From Siderastrea radians (lineage: Eukaryota; Cnidaria; Anthozoa; Scleractinia; Rhizangiidae): 64,000 nucleotides of DNA. A program made the position numbers and the translations under genes. Positions 1-10,912 of the stretch are shown here, piece by piece (position 1 is the first letter of the stretch; each line of letters opens with the position of its first letter). The notes below the pieces were generated by a model that worked only from the letters and a program-made list of their open reading frames with translations, made no database searches and was not told the DNA's origin. The DNA lies in assembly GCA_964017195.1 (NCBI GenBank), contig OZ024897.1:6614360-6678359 (forward strand), written 5' to 3'.

Positions 1-1309
1 AAGATTTCCATTGGTCCGAGGCCTTGCCGTAACATACACTGAGTATACGTACGAGATTAATGTATAAGTGAGTGAACCTTGTCCGGAAAATATTTCGTGC
101 CAGGTTATATGGTATAGGACTAAACGCAAAGAACAGTCAATCAGATGTTGAGTTTATGACAAATAACGCTGGTTTTCTAAACTGGGTCGGGTCGTGGGTC
201 TTGCCCATCTCTAGCACGTGCCGGTCATTCCCGCTTACGACCCACATCTTTCTCGCTCTACTCTCCATGGCCGAAAATTTGACTAAACTGCATAAAATGA
301 TACCCAACATGTTTAGCGGGCAAAGCACAGGTCACGAGTAGAACTGCACTCTTGACTGATCAGCAGGATCAGCGCAAGCAGATGTCCGCCTAGCAATTTT
401 TTTATGAACCAGCTGTTGAAGGGACGAGGTGATTTAAAGTCAGAGTGGCGTTTAATTGAGATAGGTGTCAAGATATCTCTGTGCGCAAAAGTCAATTAGG
501 TGTAGAAAACAAGGATTATCCCAAAAGAAAAAACCAAAAAGAAAATCGGATTACAAAACGAATAGAAAGGTGTGAATGCAAATGGCTTTTGCAAAACGTT
601 TTGCAAAACGTTTATCTCAAAATGATATCCCGAAAATATGAGATATCTAAGAGATATCTGTATATCTACTTTTGACTACCCGTCCATCGTTTACTCACTA
701 GGCTGCACAACATTTCCATTCAACACACTGCTGAGCATAATTGGATCGGGTGCCCTGTTCAATAATACAGTGTAATAATATTGAATGATTTTGTAGCATG
801 TTGAATGGTGTTGTGCAATGTTTGATTGCCATCACTGAAGCAGTAAGATTGTACTCAACAATGTTGAAAGGTCTTGCATCCGTTTACCCGGAGACACAAA
901 TTTGCCCAACACCAGAAATCGTCATAAAATTAGTCTTCTTTACAAAATTTCGGATTTGGCAAGCATGTCCGTATTTTTTTTTTTTTACAAAACGATAATC
1001 AAATGACGATCAAAAGCATTTATTGTAAACCACAGGAAACCAGGTCCAATAAATGTACGCGAGATTGACGTCAATAGCTGCTACTGTTTTAAAACTTGAC
1101 AAAAATTCTCATTTCGCTCAGAGGCAGGAAGACAGTGCCTTTGAAGATTGATAAGCTTTGGCAAAATTTCGCAGAAATTACAACGGCGTCCCCACTTGTA
1201 AACCGCAGGTTTTTACCACAAAATTTGCAAAGACAATAAAAAAATCGCCCAGTGTGGATTGGCCCTTAGTAACTAGTGATTCTTTGTGATATCCTTGTTG
1301 TCATTTTAG
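1..1309. other. Region upstream of kelch unit 1; probably intron
   Basis: No supported exon. From about 700 onward it aligns by eye with sequence ahead of the other two kelch exons (about 4390-4986 and 8960-9973). Shared blocks include a stretch beginning with ccattcaacac and one with gaggcaggaagacagtgcc. That points to the 3' part of a BTB-to-kelch intron. The stretch 1-700 shows nothing recognisable apart from a short direct repeat (ttgcaaaacg, about 591-612) and a T-run near 975. Confidence 0.5.
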
Positions 1310-2191
1310 GTTCTTGTTGCTGTTCTTCCTGAGGCTCAAATGCAATATTTTGATGTCAAAGACAAAGCCTGGAGACCACTGGAATCCTTAGCATCAGAAA
1401 CGGACAGATCAGTAACACTCTGGAAACAGTGCTACTGTACAGAGACCGTTGGCAATAAACTGTTTATTGCTGGATGGGACCTAGAGGATGATGAATGCAT
1501 TTATTGTTATGACATGAAATTCAAGGTTTGGGAAAAACATCAACACCCATCTGAAGACATTGACGACATTTGCATTGTAGGAAACTACATGTATACAAAT
1601 TGTTCTGATTATGATAAGATTCCTCAAAGATACAGCTTAGCAGAGCGTCAGTGGCAAAGTTTTGCCAGGGTTAACATTGCATGTGGTTCGTCATATCATC
1701 CCAGTGGAGTAACAAAATTTCATTCAAAAGTGTATGTACTTTATGGACATGTGTCCGAATCACACTGTATGCACAATGCAGAGCTTCATTGTTTTGATCC
1801 GGTGAGGAACGCGTGGGAACAGAAAGAATCAACCTGCCAGTCTCACTTTGGATCCAGTCTCTTTGTAGTAAACAGTAAACTATACATTGCAGGGGGTAAT
1901 GTTTCTCTTGATGAGGATGATAAACCATGTGGACTCCCCGCAGCTGTAGAAGTTTATGATGAAGAAAACAACAAGTGGTCTGTTGTTGAACAAAGTCACA
2001 TTCCAGCAAACAACCTCGGTGCAGTGGAAATAGAAGGGAGGGTTTATTTCCTCATTAACAAATTTTCAGTTGACAGCGGCATTAGAATCCCACCAGGGGA
2101 GGTGACATCTGTTTGTTTGGAGGAATGGGAAAATTTGGGAAAAGTCGACAAAAGTGCAGTCCTGTGCTATGTGCCCGTTAAAGATACCTAA
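1310..2191 (+). CDS. Kelch-repeat terminal exon of a kelch-like (KLHL) gene, unit 1
   Basis: This is a 3' terminal exon of 293 codons plus TAA. It follows a good acceptor (tcattttag, ending 1309) and opens in phase 0 with VLVAVLPEAQMQYFDV. An ATG exists at 1340, but the third copy has GTG at the matching place, so this is an exon rather than a start. The product is a degenerate kelch propeller with blades recognisable by KLFIAG, MYTNC, VYVLYG, LYIAGG and VYFLIN hydrophobic strands and a Trp in each blade. In KLHL proteins the propeller binds the substrate of a cullin-3 ubiquitin ligase. The BTB-BACK exon must lie left of the window. It closely resembles the kelch exons at 4987 and 9974, so it belongs to a tandem family. 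Which vertebrate KLHL is closest cannot be told from this. Confidence 0.8.
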   Translation, partial: VLVAVLPEAQMQYFDVKDKAWRPLESLASETDRSVTLWKQCYCTETVGNKLFIAGWDLEDDECIYCYDMKFKVWEKHQHPSEDIDDICIVGNYMYTNCSDYDKIPQRYSLAERQWQSFARVNIACGSSYHPSGVTKFHSKVYVLYGHVSESHCMHNAELHCFDPVRNAWEQKESTCQSHFGSSLFVVNSKLYIAGGNVSLDEDDKPCGLPAAVEVYDEENNKWSVVEQSHIPANNLGAVEIEGRVYFLINKFSVDSGIRIPPGEVTSVCLEEWENLGKVDKSAVLCYVPVKDT

Positions 2192-2560
2192 CAGTCCGTT
2201 CTGAGCTGTCTCTGCCAGGCTGCACTTTGCGTACGTTTCCCGGAAGATCCGCAGCGTGGGTTTCCCAATCGCTCGGCGTTCTGGCGTACGATCGTGGTCT
2301 TTGGCGTAAAGAGGCGTATGACCAAGCCAGCGCGGCGTAAGAGGGTGTAAACTCACCTCATATTAACGATATTGTACGTTGGCGTGTAGCCGAGGTAACC
2401 ACCTTGGCGTATGAAATTTTTTACCGTTTAAATAATAAACTTGTGGACGCCGAATAATATCCGGGATTCACCATCCCTGGCTCAGGATTTAGAGTCCACG
2501 GGCTCCTCGGCTAGCGGTTGTCGACCACTCGTAGCCAGAGTCCTCAACCAATAAAGAATA

Positions 2561-2743
2561 AAGGTTGATTTCCACTGTCGCGTAAATTTTACGTGCGTAC
2601 GGGCGTGAATTTAACTGGCACTACACTTTTTACGTTTACGTAAGCCGTTCATACATCGTCTCTAATTTTATTTACGCACTTAAAGCCAGTTAAATTCACG
2701 CCCGTACGCACGTAAAATTTACGCAACAATGGAAATCAACCTT
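2561..2743. mobile_element. 183-bp MITE with ~58-bp terminal inverted repeats, hAT-like
   Basis: The ends are near-perfect inverted repeats (left 2561-2619, right 2684-2743, outer end aaggttgatttcca). The element is flanked by an exact 8-bp direct repeat, aaagaata, at 2553-2560 and 2744-2751. An 8-bp duplication is typical of hAT-type insertion. There is no coding capacity, so it is a non-autonomous foldback element. Confidence 0.85.
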
Positions 2744-2855
2744 AAAGAATACACGAGTATGATAGCCTTTCAAGCAAATGGCAAGTAAGTCAGAGGAAAA
2801 TCGGACTTGAGTCACTTTGCCTCTCGTTGATATGACAGTTTGGTACTTAAAGATT

Positions 2856-3643
2856 CAGAGCTCTCAAGTCTCACGCATTGAGCGTGAGACTCACGCATAC
2901 GAATGCAATCTTACGCCCTCACGCTAGAACTATTATTTCTCACGCATTTAAGGTTTTTGATTTAAACAGTTCATTTTGAGGCAGAAAATTGCTGCTTAAG
3001 TTAAGTGACTCCCTAATGAACCATCATTCTGGGAATAATTCACTCCATGTTCCTCTTGTACTGGCTTCGAACGCTTTCTAACAATGGAAATTCTCGTGCA
3101 GTTCTTGTTCTACCACATTGAAATGCCGGTGAAGAGAGAGTTTTTTCTCTAACAAGGAAAAACAAAACAACATTTCGGCCCTCTCTCCAGATGGATGGTA
3201 CTCTGGCCTCTCTGCTTACTATCAAAACGGCCAACAACGAGTCATCTTTTGAACCACCTGCAGATTAGAGAAAGAAAGCTACTTGGAACTACAACTACAA
3301 CAAAGAGCATCAGAGTGACAGCATGTAGAAGAAACTCCTGTTTTTCAGCGATATGACATGTTAATTTGATTTCTGGATAAATCGGAATGTTAAGAAAGAG
3401 TTGATATTAGTCCATTTAAAAGAAAAATCTGGGATCTAAAGAGTTACTTTCGAAGGGTCACATTTCCGCTCAGAATAAAGGAAGACACGTCTTAGCTACT
3501 TCAATTTTTCAAAATCTTCTGGGGGAGCATGCTCCCAAACCCCCCTAGAAAGGTGACGCCTTTAGCGTCACAATAGACGGTTACGCCGTCAAAAAGACGT
3601 CAAAAATCTCACTCTTTGGCGACAAATCAACTTGAGAGCTCTG
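2856..3643. mobile_element. 788-bp non-autonomous DNA transposon with 13-bp inverted ends
   Basis: The termini are a perfect 13-bp inverted repeat, cagagctctcaag at 2856-2868 and its complement at 3631-3643. The 6-bp direct repeat aagatt flanks both sides (2850-2855, 3644-3649), possibly an eroded 8-bp site. The CAGAG start fits hAT-type ends. The interior holds short sub-terminal motifs (tcacgc) but no transposase. Confidence 0.65.
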
Positions 3644-4986
3644 AAGATTGCCTCGTTACGTTAGTCCAGTAGAATGCCTTGTCACTGTCTTCAGATTTGT
3701 AGTGATGTTAGAAAGTTGTACTAGTAATTATAAACATGAACAAATAAACTGAACCATAAGTTTTTAGTCCATCAACTTTCTTGTCCTCGTTACTTCGCCT
3801 CTCTTTCGCATTCGCGGCGGGAAGAGGAGAGAGCCTAGCTTGGGGACTGGGGACGAAGTTGCTGGCGTCGGCGCCTCGGCGGCCGCTTCGCGTACAACTT
3901 CGAAACTCTTGGTGTATCTTCGGCGTGAGACGTACACGGAATGCACCCTGGCCTGCCAGAGAACCGCACAAAATCTGGCAGAGGCCTCCTTTCCTTTTTT
4001 CCCCTTTCCAGCGTTCCCCGCGCGCTTTGATTTTTCCCCCTTCCCAGCCTCCGCGCGTTTCTACCCAGCGAGACTGTAGGAGGCCTCTGCGGAGGAGAGA
4101 GCTACTATTAAATCAAGCCCACTCTATAAAGCAGACTTCCTCTAAGTAACACTCTTGTTTAGGTCACAGGTTAACCCAAATAGTACTGCGAAAAACACCA
4201 GGTTCACTAGAATGTAGTGTTATTTTTTGTTAGAAAATACCTCTCTTTCTCTTGACTTTGTTTCTCTGGAAGTTCATCAATGAATATTGTGATTTTACGC
4301 TACAATTCTGTGAAAATATGCAAAGTGGTTTGTTAAGCGTTTGGCTTTGGTGCTTCGCTCCTATTGAAGTCACTGTCCAGCGTTTATTCTTTAGGCTGCG
4401 GCCAAACAAATTCAACATTTCCATTCAACACGTGCACACTGCTCAGCATAATTGAATTGAGTTCCCTGTTCAGTGATATTTAATGATGCTGAAGAATGTT
4501 GAATTGTTTTGTTTTGTTATCAAACATTAAGGTTCTGTTCAACATTGTTGAAAGGTCTTGGAACCGTTTACCCCGAGATACAAATTTGTCTAACACCAAA
4601 AATCATCATAAAATTTGTCTTTACAAAAATTCGGGTTTGGCAAGCACGTCCATATTTTTTAACAAAAGGACAAGAATAATAAAAAAAATACAAATGACGA
4701 TCAAAACGAAATTTAACAGGTCTTGTTAACTACAGGAAACCAGGTCCAATATACGAGATTGACGTCAACCTTTGAGAAAAATTCTCATTTAGCTAGAAGG
4801 CAGGACGACAGTGCCTTTGAACATTGATAAGGTTTGGCACAATTTAGCAGAAATTAAAATGGCGTCCCCACTTGTGCACCCGCCGGTTTTTACCACAAAA
4901 TTTGCAAAGACAATTAAAAAATCGCCCAGTGTGGATCGGCCTTTAGTAACTAGTGATTCTTTGTGGTATCCTTGTTGTCACTTTAG

Positions 4987-5886
4987 GTTCTTGTTGCTGT
5001 TTTTCCTGAGGCTCAAATGCAATATTTTGATATCAAAGACAAAGCCTGGAGACCATTGGCATCCTTAGTACCAGCAACGGATGGATTGGAACTCTGGTCA
5101 GGATGCTACTGTGCAGAGACTGTTGGCCGGAAACTGTTTGTTGCTGAAAGGGACCCAGATTATAAAGATTGCGTTTATTGTTATGACACGGAACTGGAGG
5201 TTTGGGAAAAGTATCTACACCCATGTGGAACAATTGACAACCTATGCATTGTAGGAAACTACATGTATGTAATTGTTTCTCCTTATTGGCCGATTCCTCA
5301 AAGATACAGCTTCGCAGAGCGACAATGGCAAAGTTTTGCTCAGGTTAACATTACACGTGGTCCTAATGAGTATTGTTGTAACAGTGGAGCAACAGGTTTT
5401 CATTCAAAATTGTATGTTCTTTATGGGTATAGATCACTGTCAAAGTTCTCCTGGTGTATGCACAAAGCAAAGCTTCATTGTTTTGATCCAGTGAGAAACG
5501 TGTGGGAACAGAAAGAATCAACCTGCCAGCCTCACTTTGAATCCAGTCTCTTTGTAGTCAACAGTAAACTATACGTTGCAGGGGGTAAGAAATCTGTTAA
5601 TTTACGTGTACCATGTGCAGACCCAGCACCTGTAGAAGTTTATGATGAAGAAAACAACAAGTGGTCTGTTGTTGAACAAAGTCACATTCCAGCAAACAAC
5701 CTCGGTGCAGTGGAAATAGAGGGGAGGGTTTATTTCCTCATTAACAAATTTCCAGTTGACAGCGGCATAAGAATCCCACCAGGGGAAGTCCTGTGCTATG
5801 TGCCCCTTAAAAATACCTTACAGTCCGTTCTGAGCTGTCGCTATAAGGGTTTGTTTTCAATTTTTGTGTTGACATACCAGTATTGA
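4987..5886 (+). pseudogene. Kelch-repeat terminal exon, unit 2, decayed copy
   Basis: A homologue of the exon at 1310, with an intact acceptor (tcactttag, ending 4986) and phase-0 opening VLVAVFPEAQMQYFDI. It stays open for 299 codons. Two lesions stand out at the 3' end. A 54-bp in-frame deletion removes the segment that in unit 1 runs from VTSVCLEEW to about DKSA, joining PPGE directly to VLCYV. The ancestral TAA is TTA here, so the frame runs on for about 23 extra codons to 5886. No BTB exon lies between this unit and unit 1. It is therefore a 5'-truncated relic or, less likely, an alternative last exon for an upstream BTB exon. Confidence 0.65.
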
Positions 5887-7432
5887 AAGGTAACGAAACC
5901 CTCACAGACATAAAGTATTCTTTTTGTAGGTAGCTTTTCTTTTGTCAAGAAAGTATATTTTTTAAGTATACTTGCTCTATGTTTTCATGATTTTTTCTAA
6001 CATCCTTACAGAGTGTACTAAATTTCGCGTTTAGTTTGTCTGGTTGGTTTTGGTAGTTTGATAAACCGATACAGACATTACAGCTGTTCGAAAGTTGATC
6101 GCCTTTATTTATAAAAAAAAATTATTGTACAAAATGTTTCGTCGCATTGTGTCTTTTTAAAAAATTGGTATCTGCTTGTTGTTGTTGTTGTGTGTGTGTG
6201 TGTGTGTTTTTTTTATAGTTCTTTTGCTAACGCTGTCTTCCTTATTTTTCTGGACGGTGAAATCAAATCAACCAATTGTATGAAAGGGTCTCAAACGTTA
6301 TTCTTCCTTTTCTCAAATTAACTGTCAAGGGTCGCGATATAGAATCATTTATTAGTAGGTGAATGAAAATATTTCAATTCCTCGGTTTGTAGACCACGCG
6401 AGTGGTATTTCCTCTTCACGATAGTCGGGCGAATAGAACACGCGAGGATCACGTGAACTGAAATGTTATTCAATTCACGTGATGCTTGTTTCGGTGGTTC
6501 CCTATACTAACACAGAAAAGAAACGGGTGGTTCAGTTTGATTTCACCGTGTTTTGATAAGACTTCGTTAGTTAGCTGTTAGCTACATAAAATTCACTTCT
6601 CTTCGGACCAGTTAAGCCTGATTTGGTTAGTGTCTCCTACATTCTGTCTGGGCTTAAATTCTAGATGAAACCGCCAAAGAGGATCGGAAGGAAGCTTTAT
6701 GGTTAAGAATGTAGCCGATATGTAGAGTGCAGTAGACCCCGCTAACTTCAACATCTACGCTAACTCGAAATGAAGCCTCTTTTCCTTAGATACTGTTGTG
6801 CAAAAATTTGCTATACCACCTGTCTCAAACGCCAACCTTTTTCTCTAGGTGTTAGCGGTTGAGATAGAGGGAGACTGCTCTAAATAAATAATTAATATGT
6901 AACTTGATCAACAAAACATTTTAGAGAACAGAAGAAAGTTAAGCTCGTAGCTTCTAGTATTTTGATTGAGATTTCTTGGGAATGACTCCATTTGATGTAA
7001 AAATGTTGATCAAATGTAAATTATTAAAATTAGACGACACGCTGTAAATCGATGACTGTGTAACGGCACCCTAATGGCTACTGCCCTGCCAGGCTGGGTG
7101 GACTGCGGAACCATTGAAGCTCGACGTGATTTCAGACGTCGAATTTATTCCAGGCAAATTTAAGAGCTGTTCCAAAAGAAAATCAGTTTCCTAAGTTGTA
7201 CCAATAAATCAATCTTTGACACGTGTCATAATTTATGAATTGGCGTCGGTACGGCACCCTGTTGTTTTTTCCGAAAGCTCCGAAAACCTTTCTTTACCCT
7301 TCTTAGCTCGCGTGACGTTTTGCCTGTTAGGATGTATTTAATCACGCGATTACGCCAAATTCAGATTCGTGCCAGGTTACTCTCGTTTAGAGTGAAACCC
7401 TCGATCGTCCTTCTACAATCACTGAATATAAG
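5887..7432. other. Spacer: 3' flank of unit 2 and probable promoter of the unit 3 KLHL gene
   Basis: Contains a (GT)n microsatellite near 6189-6210. Much of 6200-7330 resembles 11150-12340, the sequence downstream of kelch exon 3 (shared ctttattttctggacggtgaaat-like and gaactcgaaatgaagcctctt-like blocks). This shows that the duplicated unit includes this flank. No exon was found. The 5' end of the KLHL transcript must lie here, but no TATA box stands out. Confidence 0.55.
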
Positions 7433-8257
7433 ATGGTATCACATTCTCAGATTCTTCTGTCGAAGTGTGCTCAGTTTCGAGATCAAGGTGAATTTATTGA
7501 TGTTCATTTAAAAGTTGGTGAAGAGCTATTTCCAGCTCATCGCATTGTACTCGCGGCGAACAGCGATTATTTCCACGCCATGTTTTCTCATGGAATGAAG
7601 GAATCGAACCAGGAGGTGATCGAACTCAAATATGAGAACATTTCAGCAGAAAATTTGAAGGTCGTGTTGGATTACATTTACAGTGGAGATCTTCATGTCA
7701 ACAATGAAAACGTGTTTGAAGTTCTCCTTGCAGCAGATCACCTTCAAGTCACAAGTGTTGTTAAGCAGTGTTGCGATTACCTACAAACCGAATTTCTCCA
7801 GCTTCGGTTTGATGTGCAATCATATTGCCGCATTTGCACGATTGCCGACCGGCATGGCCTGATAGATCTGCAAGAAGCTGCACAATGCAAGATGGCCTGG
7901 ATGTACAAGGACGTCTGTGAAAGTGAAGAATTTTTGTCCCATGTTAACGCAGATCAGTTGTTGAGCCTTCTCAGTCGAGACGATCTCAGCGCTCCTTCAG
8001 AGAACGTCGTCTTCAAATCAGTGATGCAGTGGATTAAATTTAAGAAGGAAGAGAGGATGGCAGTCGCAGCTAAAGTTATTGGAGCTGTTCGTCTGGGGCT
8101 TGTTGATATCAAGGATGTGATCAGAGAACTGAACACAGAGGAGATGAAGCAAGTGTGGGAGATTGACAGGCTTCTGCATAAATCATTCTTGTACAGCCAC
8201 AGTCCGTCAAGCTGTACATTTGGTGAGGAGAAGACTAAAGTACGTTCATCGGGTCCA
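7433..8257 (+). CDS. KLHL unit 3, exon 1 (BTB-BACK)
   Basis: Carries the whole BTB and BACK domains in one exon. The reading frame would run to 8317 without splicing, but after 8257 it becomes low-complexity and the kelch half would be missing. The alternative donor at 8240 would shorten the linker by six residues. Confidence 0.82.
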
Positions 8258-10912
8258 GTAAGAAAGGTTTTTTTTGCTTATATCTTTATATACAAATATC
8301 TTTTTAAGTCATTTTAAATGTAATTAGTTTTAAGATCTAATGCTCGATACCCGGTGCTCGCCCATTTATTTGCATGTCATTGAATGGCTTGTTTTGTTTA
8401 AATATGCCCCGCAGGCGCTCTGAAAATCGTTAGTACGTCATCAGAATATATTCTAAAATCGCTTCTCATGAACGAACCGGGACTGTAAAAGAAATGAAAT
8501 AAGATTAAATTGGCAAATACAACCCTTTCTTAGCCGGTCACACAGCCGGTCAGTGACTACCCCCGGCTCAGTGATAGTCACAACTAACCAGGCCCAACCT
8601 TAGCAGACCTTCTTTTAGCAGCGCTCCTATTCACCCTTTACCAAGTGAGACGAAAATAGGTTAACGCAAAGTAGCAGCTGTGAAAGACAATAGGTTCACT
8701 AGATTGTTTTGTTATTTTCTTTCATTCCAATCCATTTTAAACAAAACACGTCTCTTTTACTGCTACCCTGAAAAGCGAAAGTGCGATCGCTTTCAGAATT
8801 CTAGGATAACCTCCAGAAAGCTAAGTTTACTCGTGACTTTGAGTTGTTTTTTTTAATACCCGAAACGTTTCCGCGAATAAAATGCAAACTAGTCTTTTAT
8901 GCGTTTCGCTTCGGTGCTTTGCGCTATGGAAATCATTGTCTCGTGCTTAGCCATTAGGCTGCAGGCCAAAAAAGATTCAATATTTCCATTCAACACTGGT
9001 CAACAGAGTTGAATTTGGCAAGTTAAGGGAGGAGTTTCGGCAGATGGCATGTTTTCCCAACCTTTTAGCCCTTTTTTTCTCAATTACCTCCATGAGATTT
9101 TATTCAATCCAAAAACGCTTTAATAGGATCATAGTAAGAGCACCCAGAGATTTGTGAGAATTTTTTGTGATTTTTAAAGTGAACGTAAAGAAAAAAGGTA
9201 AGGAATTGGTGAATTTTAAGAAAATTGAAAATTGTTAAGAATTAAAGGTGAGTTAAAATTAAAATTTAAAGTTAATAATTAATAAATGGACACCAAAACA
9301 GTCCACAAACAACCCCAAGTGCTCTTGCGTGGGGATGGACTGTCTGAGGACGTGTACCTTTTCCCTAAAACTTTTACCTAGACTGCCCCCTTAAAAGAGT
9401 TTGCCCCCCCGCCTCCCCTAATGAACAATGTTTTATGATCCTGAAGGATGTTGAAAGATGTTCAACAAAGTGTGTTTACCATTAAACATTTGTACAGCAA
9501 AGTTGTATTCAAAAGTGTTTAAAGGCCTTGCATCTGTTTACCCGGAGCCTTAGGGTCCATTCGCTACAAATTTTTCTAACAAGGAAAAACGTCGGAAAAT
9601 TGGTCTTCATCAAATTTTAGGCTTGGCAAGCATGTCCGTATTTTTTTAGCGAATAATATTCAAACCCCACAAAAGACAATCAAAATGAAATGGAACGCTG
9701 ATTGTTAACTACAGAAAAACTACAGTTGTAGGTTTAATACAGGAGATCGACGTTGCTGCTGTGTTTTGACCTTTGGCGAAAATTCATTGAGCTCTGAGAC
9801 AGTGCCTTTGAAAACTGGTAAGCTTTGGCAAAAAATTCGCTACGAATTAAACATGCTGTCTGCACTTGTAAAAGGTTTGACCACAAAATTTGCAAAGAGA
9901 AGAAAAACTCGCTTAGTGCGGACAGGCCCTTTAGTACCTAATGATTGCCTCTGATATCCTCGTTGTCTTTTAGGTCCTTGTTGCTATTCAACCTAAGTCT
10001 CAAGTGCAATATTTTGACGTCGAAGACAAAGCCTGGAAACCATTGGCATCCTTAGCATCAGCAACTGAAGGACTAAAATTCTGGTCAGAGTGCTTGTGGG
10101 CAGAGACTGTTGGCAGGAAACTGTTTGTTGTTGGACGGGAGAAGACTTACATTGGTCCACAAATTTCTTGTTATGACATGGAACTAAAGGTTTGGGTTTG
10201 GGAGAAGCACGACCTCCCTTGTCTAGTTGACAAGCTATGCATTGTAGCTGAATACATGTATGCAATCTGTTTAGTCAGTACTACCCTTTGTAGTAACAGT
10301 TTTCAAAGATACAGCTTTGTAGAGCGTCGATGGCAAGATATTGCTAAGGTTAACTTTGCAGGTGATCCTGATTATGGTGACCATTTTTATTTCACCAGTG
10401 GAATAACAGCATTTCATTCGAAAGTGTATGTACTTTATGGGCATAGATCCAGATCGAATTCCTCCTGGTGTACGCACAAAGCAGTGCTTCATTGTTTTGA
10501 TCCGGTGAGAAACGTGTGGGAACGGAAAGCATCAACCTGCCAGCCTCACTTTGGATCCAGTCTTTTTGTGGTAAACAGTAAACTATACGTTGCAGGGGGT
10601 AAGGTTTCTCATGACGATATACCAATGCCTCCGCCTTGGGGTGGACCACGTGGAGGCAGTGCACTTGTAGAAGTTTATGATGAAGAAAACAACAAGTGGT
10701 CTGTGGTTGAGCAAACTCACATTCCAGCAAAGAACTTTGGTGCAGTGGAAATAGAGGGAAGGGTTTACTTCCTCATTAACAAATTTCCAGTCGACAGCGG
10801 CATAAGAATCCCGCCAGGGGAGGTGTATCCTGTTAATTTGGATGAATGGGAAAATTTAAGAAAAATTGACAGAAAGGCAGTCCTGTGCTATGCGCCCGGC
10901 GGTCCGTTCTGA
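7433..10912 (+). CDS. Kelch-like protein (BTB-BACK-kelch), unit 3, complete two-exon gene
   Basis: Exon 1 is 7433-8257 (BTB-BACK, 275 codons) and exon 2 is 9974-10912 (kelch, 312 codons plus TGA), giving about 587 residues, typical for KLHL proteins. The splice joins phase 0 to phase 0. The donor is probably cca/gtaaga at 8258, but aaa/gtacgt at 8240 is also in phase 0. Residues about 10-125 form a BTB domain ([22 protein letters not shown], then YIYSGDL). Residues about 130-260 form BACK, and the remainder is a kelch propeller. Family knowledge: the BTB domain dimerises and binds cullin-3, while the propeller recruits the substrate for ubiquitination. ATG 7433 is chosen because the BTB fold starts ten residues later. 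This is the only unit here with both halves; the exact orthologue is not identified. Confidence 0.88.
8258..9973 (+). other. Intron of the KLHL unit 3 gene
   Basis: No exon seen. The stretch from about 8650 to 9973 matches the sequences ahead of kelch exons 1 and 2, so the intron was duplicated together with the exon. The region 9040-9440 has no visible counterpart in the other units and may be an insertion. Confidence 0.6.
9974..10912 (+). CDS. KLHL unit 3, exon 2 (kelch propeller)
   Basis: Follows the acceptor gtcttttag ending at 9973. It opens [16 protein letters not shown], where the ATG of the sister copies is GTG, showing that this is not a translation start. Compared with unit 1 it has extra loop residues ([10 protein letters not shown]) between blades. 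It ends at a TGA six codons after VLCYAP. Confidence 0.85.
   Translation, partial: VLVAIQPKSQVQYFDVEDKAWKPLASLASATEGLKFWSECLWAETVGRKLFVVGREKTYIGPQISCYDMELKVWVWEKHDLPCLVDKLCIVAEYMYAICLVSTTLCSNSFQRYSFVERRWQDIAKVNFAGDPDYGDHFYFTSGITAFHSKVYVLYGHRSRSNSSWCTHKAVLHCFDPVRNVWERKASTCQPHFGSSLFVVNSKLYVAGGKVSHDDIPMPPPWGGPRGGSALVEVYDEENNKWSVVEQTHIPAKNFGAVEIEGRVYFLINKFPVDSGIRIPPGEVYPVNLDEWENLRKIDRKAVLCYAPGGPF

Larger units (their letters stand above)
2192..4986. other. Spacer between kelch units 1 and 2, with nested transposons and an old intron remnant
   Basis: Holds two inverted-repeat elements (2561-2743 and 2856-3643), a GC-rich stretch of unknown nature (about 3780-4100, with inverted copies of gaggcctcct), and from about 4160 on a block homologous to the BTB-kelch intron of unit 3 (about 8650-8960). 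No BTB exon is visible anywhere between, although the intron remnant implies one existed. Confidence 0.6.

Noticed and set aside
3781..4149. 122-codon open frame in a GC-rich patch
   Set aside because: No domain, overlapping frames on both strands, and inverted repeats nearby; looks like repeat sequence.
10004..10912. Apparent GTG-started open frame for kelch exon 3
   Set aside because: The frame and similarity continue upstream to the splice acceptor at 9973, so GTG is an internal Val codon.
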